DNA of 5,419 bases from Gammaproteobacteria bacterium (lineage in GTDB: Bacteria; Pseudomonadota; Gammaproteobacteria; Steroidobacterales; Steroidobacteraceae). The DNA lies in the NCBI GenBank assembly GCA_028293775.1, contig JAQGOD010000353.1, forward strand, positions 1 through 5,419, given 5' to 3'. The position numbers were made by a program, and so were the translations under genes. Positions 1 to 5,419 of this stretch are shown here, piece after piece (position 1 is the stretch's first letter; every line of letters begins with the position of its first letter). Under the pieces are notes generated by a model that was given only the letters and a program-made list of their open reading frames with translations, searched no databases and had not been told where the DNA came from.

Positions 1-1428
1 CAGATTGAGCGTAAAGGTCTGCGCGCTCGGCAACCGAAGCGTCATGGTTACACCAGCCGCATACGGATAGTCCGTCTCTAGAACTAAGCTGCAAGGTTCG
101 TTGTTCTGAGTCCAGGTGACGTGCGCCGGCACGTAGAGATTGACGTAGATGCCCTGGGCGTCGATAAAGCAGGTGCTGATCGCATAATCGGCCGCGATTA
201 TCGGCAGCGTGCCGGAACAACACGGCCAGCGATCGGGGTGGAATGTTTTTTTCGCTCGCTGCGTGTAGTCGGAGTAGTAGAAGGCGCGTCCGTCCGGCTG
301 GATCGGAGTCGCGCCGAGCACGGTGTTGTACAGCACGCGTTCCATGCTGTCGCCGTAGCGTGAGTCACGGGTAATGCGCAACAGATAACGCGTGAGCTTG
401 AAATGTGCAAAGGCGCCGCAAGGAGTTTCAAAGCTCTTGCTCTGGTCGGTGAGGCTGGCGCCGAGTGCGCCGCTGTCGGGGACGACAAAATGCTCGTCCG
501 GTCCCCAACCACCGGTGGCGAAGCTTTGTGCGCGGATCATGTCGAAGCCGTTCTGCGCGGCCTTGAGATACGTCGGGTCGCGCAGCGACAGATAGGCCTG
601 CGCGGCGGAGCTGAGCGCATTGACGTGACTGTAGGCATGCTTGCCGGGAAGCACATTTTCGCCGCGCGCGAGCGACGCGAAGAACTCGTCATAGAGGAAC
701 CGCCGGGCAAGCTCGAGATGGCGCCGCTCGCCGGTCAACGCCCAAGCCTGGAATTGATTTTCAGGCAGCGTGTAACTCTCATCCCAGGCATGCTGGCTGA
801 AGTCCTCGCCGGGCTGCGCATGTTCGTTGCGCGGTATTGCCCGCGTAGGCAGGAATGGAACGGCGGACTTAGTGGTGCGCGCGAGCGTCGCGAGTGCCGC
901 ATCGTCGCGGCCGAGTCGTTGAGCGTCGCTCAAACCCCCGACCAGCTTATCGTACGTATAAGCCGGGAAGCGGTTGTTGCGGTAGAAACTGCCGCGCGCA
1001 TCCAGTGTCGCGGCATACCCGCGGACGAGCCGCTGCACCTTGGCGCGAGTCGCGGCATCGCCCGTGATCGCGTAAAAACGCGACAGCGCGCTCATCCATT
1101 GCCCGAAGGTTGCGCCGGGCGCAAAGGCGTAGGTGTCATACCAGCCGCCGAGGTCGGCGCCGGGCGCGAGCTGTCCGGCGCGCACACGGAAAGGTCGCAG
1201 CAACGCGTTTTCATCCAGCCCCAACACTAAACGGTGATTCTCGCGCGCCTGTCGATCTATCGGTCCGGCGCCGAATCGCACCTGGCCATAATCCAATTCC
1301 GCAAGCGGAGCGACTGCCGCGTTTGCGCTTTCTTGATTTGCCGCGCGCGCGATAGATCGCCACCCGCCGGCAGCGAGCAGGCCGAATGCAAGAAAGCCGC
1401 GCCTGCCGTGGTTGATGTTGTCGGACAT
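1..1428 (-). CDS. Tat-exported DUF1680 / GH127-type glycoside hydrolase (beta-L-arabinofuranosidase-like), C-terminus cut by window edge
   Basis: Read on the minus strand, an uninterrupted frame gives 476 residues and leaves the window without a stop, so the C-terminal beta domain is incomplete. HypBA1, the best-known GH127 enzyme, has roughly 660 residues, so perhaps 150-200 are missing. The N-terminus carries a twin-arginine leader (RRGFLAFG, residues 9-16) followed by a small hydrophobic stretch, which predicts export of the folded protein. The body has DUF1680 hallmarks in order: LPGKHAYSHVNAL (260-272), an acidic/cysteine site FETPCG (333-338), RYGDSMERVLYNTVLG (from 357), WPCCSGT (401-407) and GIYVNLYVPA (from about 426). 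In HypBA1 a Glu and three Cys bind zinc, and the first Cys of the CC pair is the nucleophile. The counterparts here are Glu334, Cys337, Cys403 and Cys404. Characterised GH127 enzymes release beta-L-arabinofuranose. The substrate here is inferred only to family level, and the related families GH142 and GH146 remain possible. It is divergent from the GH65 gene. Confidence 0.93.
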   Translation of the reverse strand, partial: MSDNINHGRRGFLAFGLLAAGGWRSIARAANQESANAAVAPLAELDYGQVRFGAGPIDRQARENHRLVLGLDENALLRPFRVRAGQLAPGADLGGWYDTYAFAPGATFGQWMSALSRFYAITGDAATRAKVQRLVRGYAATLDARGSFYRNNRFPAYTYDKLVGGLSDAQRLGRDDAALATLARTTKSAVPFLPTRAIPRNEHAQPGEDFSQHAWDESYTLPENQFQAWALTGERRHLELARRFLYDEFFASLARGENVLPGKHAYSHVNALSSAAQAYLSLRDPTYLKAAQNGFDMIRAQSFATGGWGPDEHFVVPDSGALGASLTDQSKSFETPCGAFAHFKLTRYLLRITRDSRYGDSMERVLYNTVLGATPIQPDGRAFYYSDYTQRAKKTFHPDRWPCCSGTLPIIAADYAISTCFIDAQGIYVNLYVPAHVTWTQNNEPCSLVLETDYPYAAGVTMTLRLPSAQTFTLNL

Positions 1429-1436
1429 TCCCATCG

Positions 1437-1441
1437 CTCCC
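1437..1441 (-). promoter_or_regulatory. Ribosome binding site of the GH127-type gene; decides its start
   Basis: On the minus strand GGGAG lies 8 bases before the ATG at 1428-1426, but only 2 bases before an in-frame ATG at 1434-1432. Normal spacing favours the second ATG, giving a protein beginning MSDN; the first would add only Met-Gly. The choice does not affect the Tat motif. Confidence 0.6.
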
Positions 1442-1471
1442 GTCGCCTGAGCCCAGAATGCGGCTACCCGC

Positions 1472-1481
1472 GCGTCGACGC
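1472..1481. repeat. 10-bp perfect palindrome, possible operator
   Basis: GCGTCGACGC reads the same on both strands and sits near the middle of the divergent intergenic region. It overlaps the weak -35-like TCGACG of the plus-strand promoter candidate, a position suited to a dimeric repressor. In DNA this rich in GC, a 10-bp palindrome can arise by chance and no second copy was noticed here, so the operator role is only a suggestion. Confidence 0.3.
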
Positions 1482-1504
1482 AACCCCGCGCCGTGTTCTA
1501 ATAC
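1475..1504 (+). promoter_or_regulatory. Weak sigma70-like promoter candidate for the GH65 gene
   Basis: TCGACG (1475-1480, 4 of 6 bases matching TTGACA) is followed after 18 bases by TAATAC (1499-1504, a poor match to TATAAT). It lies about 35 bases before the GTG start, and the -10-like element falls in the only AT-rich part of the intergenic region. The match is weak and another sigma factor could be used. Confidence 0.22.
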
Positions 1505-1525
1505 TCTCAACGTAGAGCTTAAATC

Positions 1526-1531
1526 GGGGAG
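1526..1531 (+). promoter_or_regulatory. Ribosome binding site supporting the GTG start of the GH65 gene
   Basis: GGGGAG lies 6 bases before GTG at 1538-1540 and is part of a longer purine run (1526-1535). No in-frame ATG occurs near the signal peptide; the next methionine codon lies well inside the mature protein. The rare GTG start is therefore well supported. Confidence 0.7.
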
Positions 1532-1537
1532 AGGGCC

Positions 1538-3817
1538 GTGAATTATCGGAAATTTCGAGGCGTCGTCGTCACGCCGTTGCTGTGGCTGGCGTTGGCCGGC
1601 GGCAGCGCGTCGGGGGCCGCCACTGATCCCACTTTCACCTTAAGCGCGAGCGCCGAGAATTTCGGCAACTACTTTCCGAGCTATCTGGCCAACGGCTATT
1701 TTTCCTCCATGACGGCGCCGCGCGGCACTGAGGGCAACCTCGCCTACATGGTCGCGTTCATGGACTATGCCAAAGACGATGAGGCACGTCCCGCAGCCAT
1801 TCCGGGGTGGAGCGAAATCGACTACTCGACCGGCGACTCGGCCGCGGGCCACTTCTGGATGAATCAAGTGCCGGTAAACTCGGCGCTGTTCCAGGACTAC
1901 CGCCAGACACTGGATCTACACGAAGCCACGTTGATCACGACCTATCGTTACGTCGATCACAAGCGCAGCACGCGTGTAAAAGTGACTACCTTCGTCAGCC
2001 AGGCATCGACGCATCTAGCCGCTACGCAGATTTCCTTGACGCCGGATTTCGATGGGACCGTGGAGCTGTCTTTTGCGCTGAATCTCTGGGCACCGTATGA
2101 GCCGCGCCTGCCGCTGGCCAAGCTGACCGGCGAGCAGATGCAGGAAGCGGTTGCCGCGCACAACATGCAACTCGTGGCGATTCCGCCGGCAACCCCTGAT
2201 CGCGCTCCCGTCTGGTATCACGGCGACACGCATGTGCTCGAGGCGGGCGGCGACGTCAAGGAATTGACCTTGACTCTTGACGGCCGCGCGGAGCAGGGCT
2301 TGAGTATGGCCGAGGCGGCGGCCATACAGCTGCCGGACGGCGTACCGGCGAGCGCCATCGAGCTGTATAAAAGCCCGTACCGCCTGGCCTTGAATCTCAA
2401 AATCCAGGTACGGAAGGACCGCACTTATACCTTCACCAAATTCATCGCCGCTTCGCGCGAAGGGTGGGGCGGTGATGCGAAGGCCGATCTTGAGCTCGCA
2501 ACACAGGCACGCAAAGCCGGCTTCGACGATCTTCTCGATAAGCACCGCGGCGCGTGGCGTGATCTATGGCGATCCGATATAACAATCGAGGGTGATGCCA
2601 GGGCCCAGACTGCCGTGCATTCCGACCTCTACTATCTGCTCGCAACCTCAACTCCCGACACGCACTGGCCAATGGGAGCGTGCGGGTTGAGCACCGGGTA
2701 CACGGGTCACGTATTCTGGGACAGCGATACGTGGATCTTTCCGGCTCTGCTCTTGCTGCATCCCGAGCGAGCGAAATCTCTGGCGATGTTCCGCGCTTAC
2801 ACGCTGCCGGCCGCGAAAGATCGCGCCAAGGCGCGCGGGCTCAAGGGCGCGATGTATCCGTGGGAGGCGGATCCGGAAAATGGCAGCGAGCAAACGCCGC
2901 ATTTCGCCTATGTGCTCGGTGAGCGTGAGATCCACGTCAACGCCGATGTGGCGCTCGCCCAGTGGCAGTACTGGCTCGCGACACACGATCGAGAGTGGCT
3001 CAAGCAATACGGTTGGCCGGTCATCCGTAATGTGGCGGATTTCTGGGCGAGCCGAGCGTCCTGGAATGAGAGCCGGCGGCGCTACGAGATCGTGCATGTC
3101 ACCTCGGTGGCGGAAAACTACAACGATGTGCCGAACGACACCTTCACCAACGTGTCGGCCCAGAAGGCTTTGAGCATTGCCGCGACCGCAGCAGCGCTCG
3201 TCGGCGAACGGGCCGATCCGCATTGGGCCGAGGTTGCTTCGAAGCTATACATCCCGTTTTCCGAGGCTGAACAGCGCCATCTGGACTTCGACGCCAGTGT
3301 GCCGCGCGAGCCATTGGAGGGCAGCACGCTGGCTCTGCTGATGTACCCATCGCTCGACTTACCGATGACGGAACAAATCCGTCGCAACGACTTCGACTAC
3401 ACCATGATCTCGGTCAAGCAGGGGCACCATGAGCCGCACGGCATGGCCGCAGCGCCGGCTTCGATTGCGGCGGCCGCGGTGGGCGATACGGTTTCCGCCG
3501 TTGCCTGGCTGCAAAGCAACTTCAGCACTAATTTGATCAAGCCACCATTCAATGTGCGCGTCGAAACCCCGGCCAACAACACCGGTTATTTCGTTACCGC
3601 TTCCGGCGGATTTCTCCAGAATCTCGCCTATGGTTTCACCGGACTGCGCATCGAAGAGAAAGGTCTCGTCGGCGCCTATGCACCCTTGCTTCCGCCGGAA
3701 TGGAAATCGATGACCCTCAAGGATATTAAGTTCCGCGGACAACACTATGACATCATCATCGATCGAGACGCCGGCGGCCGCGTCAAGCTGACGCGCAAAA
3801 CCTTGCGCTCGCCATGA
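1538..3817 (+). CDS. Secreted glycoside hydrolase family 65 protein, PGGHG/kojibiose-hydrolase-like
   Basis: This 759-residue protein starts at GTG with a Sec-type signal peptide: basic MNYRKFRG, a hydrophobic core at about 9-22, and small residues around 25-28 for cleavage. Residues about 30-300 fit the GH65 N-terminal beta-sandwich, about 355-700 the (alpha/alpha)6 catalytic barrel, and the rest a short beta C-terminus. Recognisable motifs are GHVFWDSDTW (390-399), AMYPWEAD (438-445), IHVNADVA (465-472), FTNVSAQ (536-542) and SGGFLQN (689-695). These follow the order in human PGGHG (ATHL1). By my alignment by eye, Glu526 in SVAENYND corresponds to the catalytic acid and Glu676 in RVETP to the catalytic base of the inverting hydrolases. 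GH65 phosphorylases act in the cytoplasm, so a signal peptide points to a hydrolase removing alpha-linked glucose, perhaps alpha-1,2. The exact linkage cannot be read from the sequence. The gene is divergent from GH127, and its stop directly abuts that of the oxidoreductase. Confidence 0.92.
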   Translation: MNYRKFRGVVVTPLLWLALAGGSASGAATDPTFTLSASAENFGNYFPSYLANGYFSSMTAPRGTEGNLAYMVAFMDYAKDDEARPAAIPGWSEIDYSTGDSAAGHFWMNQVPVNSALFQDYRQTLDLHEATLITTYRYVDHKRSTRVKVTTFVSQASTHLAATQISLTPDFDGTVELSFALNLWAPYEPRLPLAKLTGEQMQEAVAAHNMQLVAIPPATPDRAPVWYHGDTHVLEAGGDVKELTLTLDGRAEQGLSMAEAAAIQLPDGVPASAIELYKSPYRLALNLKIQVRKDRTYTFTKFIAASREGWGGDAKADLELATQARKAGFDDLLDKHRGAWRDLWRSDITIEGDARAQTAVHSDLYYLLATSTPDTHWPMGACGLSTGYTGHVFWDSDTWIFPALLLLHPERAKSLAMFRAYTLPAAKDRAKARGLKGAMYPWEADPENGSEQTPHFAYVLGEREIHVNADVALAQWQYWLATHDREWLKQYGWPVIRNVADFWASRASWNESRRRYEIVHVTSVAENYNDVPNDTFTNVSAQKALSIAATAAALVGERADPHWAEVASKLYIPFSEAEQRHLDFDASVPREPLEGSTLALLMYPSLDLPMTEQIRRNDFDYTMISVKQGHHEPHGMAAAPASIAAAAVGDTVSAVAWLQSNFSTNLIKPPFNVRVETPANNTGYFVTASGGFLQNLAYGFTGLRIEEKGLVGAYAPLLPPEWKSMTLKDIKFRGQHYDIIIDRDAGGRVKLTRKTLRSP
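3779..3795. other. Short perfect inverted repeat at the 3' end of the GH65 gene
   Basis: CGCGTCA and TGACGCG form a 7-bp perfect stem around a 3-base loop, about 20 bases before the stop codon. It is the only compact hairpin noticed near the convergent junction. No T-run follows on either strand, so it does not qualify as an intrinsic terminator. It could slow RNA degradation or polymerase, or simply reflect the coding sequence. Confidence 0.3.
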
Positions 3818-5347
3818 TCAAACTTTCCATCCGGCGCGATATTCTCGCGTCAAGTATTGGTTTGCCTCGGAAACATTGGTGATCTGTCCGGTTTCGCCGT
3901 CGTACAGAATTTTCTGCCCCTGTCCCGCACGCAGCGCGACAACACCGAGCAGCATGGTCTCGGTGAGCCGAGCCGCATATTCGATCGGGGAACTCGCCTT
4001 GGCCTCGCCTCGGATTGCCTTGGTCCAGTTGGCCTCATGACTCCACGTGATGCGCGGGATGCTCTTCGGCACAGCGGCGGCCGCATCCGCCAGTTCTTGC
4101 GGATACAATCGCGGATTGGCGCCGTACGTATCGTGCAAGAGGATGCCTTGCTCGCCGATGAATATCACGCCGCCTTCGCTTTTGAGTACAACGTCATCCG
4201 GCAATAGGTCGGGGCGGGGCGGATAGATTCCGCCGTCGAACCAGGATAGTTTCACCGCAGGCTGTGTGCCGCGCGCCGCGAACTGATAATGCACGCAAGT
4301 TGATATCGGAAACGACACGGGTTCGCGCTCGCGCGTCGCGCCCCATGGGGTCGAGGTTGCCTCGATGCTGGAAGGTGCGTTCAGGCCCAGTGCCCAAAAG
4401 GGATGATCGATGAGGTGGGCGCCCATATCTCCCAGCGCGCCCGATCCAAAAGCCAGCCAGCCGCGCCAGTTGAAGGGGTGGTAGATGGGATGATACGGAA
4501 CATTTTCCGCAATGGGGCCCACAAACATGTCCCAGTCGAGTCCGGGCGGGGGCGCGCCGCCGCTGCCCATGGCCGCGGCGAGCACATCTTGCACGTGGCG
4601 GTACGTCCAAATGTTGCCGAAACCGCCGGGAACATCCGCCGGCGCCAACCCGGTAGGGCGCGGCAACCCTTGCGGCCAGTAAACTACGGGGCGGTTAGTC
4701 CATACGTGCACTTCGTGCACTGGACCTATGATGCCGGCGGCGATCCACTCATTGATGCGGCGCGCGTCGTCGCTTGAATGCCCCTGGTTTCCCATCTGGG
4801 TAACGAGCTTAGGATGGGCGATTGCATACGATCTCAACATTCGAGCCTCATGCACGGTGGCGGTGAGGGGCTTTTGCACATAGACATGCTTGCCGGCATC
4901 CATGGCTGCCTTGGCGATAACCGCGTGCAGATGATCGGGCGTCGCAATCATGACGGCGTCAATGTGCTTTTCCTTCGCCAGCATGTCGCGAAAATCGGTA
5001 TAGCGCTTTGCTTTGGCGAACTGCTCTTGAAATTTCAACCCTTCCGGCCGCGGTTGCCCCTGTGCGTCGGTCAGCCTTTTCGCCACACAGCGTTCGCTGT
5101 AGGCGAAGTCGACATCGCAGACCGCGCCAATGCGGTCGGTCTGAGCCAGCACGAGGGCATTTTGAGCTCCCATTCCACCGCAGCCGACGACGGCGACATT
5201 CACCACATCGCTGGGGGCGCGCTGGCCGCGCCCGAGCACGCGGCGTGGAACGATCAAGGGCGCACTCGCAGCCACCATCGCCGCGAGCGTAACTTTGCCG
5301 GTGCTCGCGACGAACTCGCGGCGGGTCAGGTCTTTTCTGTTGGACAT
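3818..5347 (-). CDS. Tat-exported Gfo/Idh/MocA family oxidoreductase
   Basis: The 509-residue protein begins with a Tat leader: TRREFV (8-13), then a hydrophobic stretch around 18-33. Next comes the Rossmann fold, with the dinucleotide loop VVGCGGMG (53-60), an acidic end of the second strand near VCDVD (76-80), and ATPDHLH (135-141). The family's usual EKP is VQKPL here (157-161), keeping Lys159. The C-terminal part has YHPFNWRGW (289-297) and [10 protein letters not shown] (306-315), whose Asp and His fit the substrate site. About 30 residues (about 236-268) between the WPQGLPRP and LDWDMFVGP motifs look like a subfamily-specific insertion. Family members oxidise or reduce sugars and inositols with NAD(P); some exported relatives (GH109) use bound NAD to cleave glycosides. 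The specific substrate is unknown. It is convergent with the GH65 gene, so a separate transcript is expected, possibly shared with a gene beyond the right edge. Confidence 0.93.
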   Translation of the reverse strand: MSNRKDLTRREFVASTGKVTLAAMVAASAPLIVPRRVLGRGQRAPSDVVNVAVVGCGGMGAQNALVLAQTDRIGAVCDVDFAYSERCVAKRLTDAQGQPRPEGLKFQEQFAKAKRYTDFRDMLAKEKHIDAVMIATPDHLHAVIAKAAMDAGKHVYVQKPLTATVHEARMLRSYAIAHPKLVTQMGNQGHSSDDARRINEWIAAGIIGPVHEVHVWTNRPVVYWPQGLPRPTGLAPADVPGGFGNIWTYRHVQDVLAAAMGSGGAPPPGLDWDMFVGPIAENVPYHPIYHPFNWRGWLAFGSGALGDMGAHLIDHPFWALGLNAPSSIEATSTPWGATREREPVSFPISTCVHYQFAARGTQPAVKLSWFDGGIYPPRPDLLPDDVVLKSEGGVIFIGEQGILLHDTYGANPRLYPQELADAAAAVPKSIPRITWSHEANWTKAIRGEAKASSPIEYAARLTETMLLGVVALRAGQGQKILYDGETGQITNVSEANQYLTREYRAGWKV

Positions 5348-5353
5348 CCAAAA

Positions 5354-5360
5354 CTCCTTT
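5354..5360 (-). promoter_or_regulatory. Strong ribosome binding site of the oxidoreductase gene
   Basis: On the minus strand AAAGGAG stands 6 bases before the ATG at 5347-5345. This is close to the ideal Shine-Dalgarno sequence, so the start is well fixed. The Tat motif falls at the expected distance behind it. Confidence 0.8.
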
Positions 5361-5377
5361 CGAGACTCCTCGGTATC

Positions 5378-5419
5378 TTAGGCGCCTTTGACTTCGAGAT
5401 GCGAACACACCACGATACG
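5378..5419 (-). CDS. Possible last 13 codons of an upstream minus-strand gene (partial, unidentified)
   Basis: On the minus strand, one frame from the right edge reads RIVVCSHLEVKGA and stops at TAA (5380-5378). It leaves 30 bases before the oxidoreductase ATG, just enough for that gene's ribosome binding site. This spacing is typical of genes in one operon, and no promoter was recognised in the gap. Thirteen codons without a stop are easily met by chance in GC-rich DNA, and the residues match no family I recognise. If real, the oxidoreductase would be a downstream member of an operon. Confidence 0.25.
   Translation of the reverse strand, partial: RIVVCSHLEVKGA

Larger units (their letters stand above)
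1429..1537. promoter_or_regulatory. Divergent intergenic control region between the GH127-type and GH65 genes
   Basis: These 109 bases separate two head-to-head genes and must hold transcription signals for both, unless a gene is read through from outside. The region contains both ribosome binding sites and a central GC-rich palindrome. A short AT-richer patch (about 1496-1525) lies on the GH65 side and is the best place for a plus-strand promoter. No convincing -10/-35 pair was found for the minus-strand gene. No riboswitch-like structure or terminator was seen. Confidence 0.6.

Noticed and set aside
246..252. Run of seven T (seven A on the coding strand) in the GH127-type gene, considered as a terminator or frameshift site
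   Set aside because: No GC-rich hairpin suitable for a terminator was seen beside it. The DUF1680 frame is correct on both sides, with RVLYNT before and WPCCSGT after, so there is no frameshift.
403..1230. Long plus-strand open frame (275 codons) opposite the GH127-type gene
   Set aside because: The opposite strand encodes a continuous protein with unmistakable DUF1680 motifs. The plus-strand product has no recognisable domain, and long antisense frames are common in GC-rich coding DNA.
1432..1434. Alternative ATG start for the GH127-type gene
   Set aside because: It is only 2 bases from the ribosome binding site GGGAG, too close for normal initiation; the ATG at 1428-1426 has 8-base spacing.
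2648..3223. Minus-strand open frame (191 codons) inside the GH65 gene
   Set aside because: It lies wholly antisense to the conserved GH65 catalytic barrel, has no recognised motif and no clear ribosome binding site. It is a shadow of the real gene.
4706..4720. Repeated GTGCAC hexamers three bases apart, resembling an operator
   Set aside because: They encode Val-His-Glu-Val-His inside a conserved part of the oxidoreductase, and the repeat follows from the repeated Val-His codons.
4959..5408. Minus-strand open frame (149 codons) overlapping the start of the oxidoreductase
   Set aside because: It is in another frame of the same strand, its product is very rich in Arg and Cys with no domain, and the overlapping frame carries the Tat leader and Rossmann motif with an excellent ribosome binding site.
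1..5419. CRISPR arrays, tRNA or rRNA genes, insertion-sequence ends, riboswitches
   Set aside because: Nearly the whole window is accounted for by three long coding genes. No regularly spaced repeats, transposase remnants or folded RNA signatures were seen.

Overview
This GC-rich window looks like part of a bacterial accessory locus for carbohydrate breakdown. It holds three long, clearly real genes, all encoding proteins with export signals. Two carry twin-arginine (Tat) leaders and one a Sec-type leader. Tat-exported Gfo/Idh/MocA proteins, a DUF1680/GH127 enzyme and a secreted GH65 enzyme together suggest a Gram-negative saprophyte. Proteobacteria or Acidobacteria are likely, but the sequence alone does not fix the taxon.

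Layout. At 1-1428, minus strand, is a DUF1680 (GH127-type) glycoside hydrolase whose C-terminus runs off the left edge. A 109-bp divergent intergenic region (1429-1537) carries the ribosome binding sites of both flanking genes and a 10-bp perfect palindrome near its middle. At 1538-3817, plus strand, is a secreted GH65-family enzyme related to PGGHG/ATHL1 alpha-glucosidases and kojibiose hydrolases. It meets the next gene tail to tail with no spacer: the two stop codons form one TGATCA. At 3818-5347, minus strand, is a Tat-exported Gfo/Idh/MocA oxidoreductase with a strong ribosome binding site. The last 72 bases hold that site and, possibly, the last 13 codons of another minus-strand gene.

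How they may work together. GH127 enzymes characterised so far remove beta-L-arabinofuranose from plant glycoprotein and pectin-type glycans. GH65 hydrolases of this type remove alpha-linked glucose. Gfo/Idh/MocA proteins oxidise sugars, or use transient oxidation to break glycosidic bonds. A joint role in trimming exported or imported glycans in the cell envelope is reasonable, but the shared substrate is inference. GH127 and GH65 share a divergent control region. The oxidoreductase is convergent with GH65, so these three genes do not form one operon.

No RNA genes, CRISPR arrays, insertion sequences, riboswitches or canonical terminators were seen, and there is no gene-free stretch over 300 bases. 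I did not find a clearly new system. The most unusual points are the altered metal/catalytic-site motif in the GH127 protein, the divergent acid-residue motif in the GH65 protein, and the zero-spacing convergent stops.
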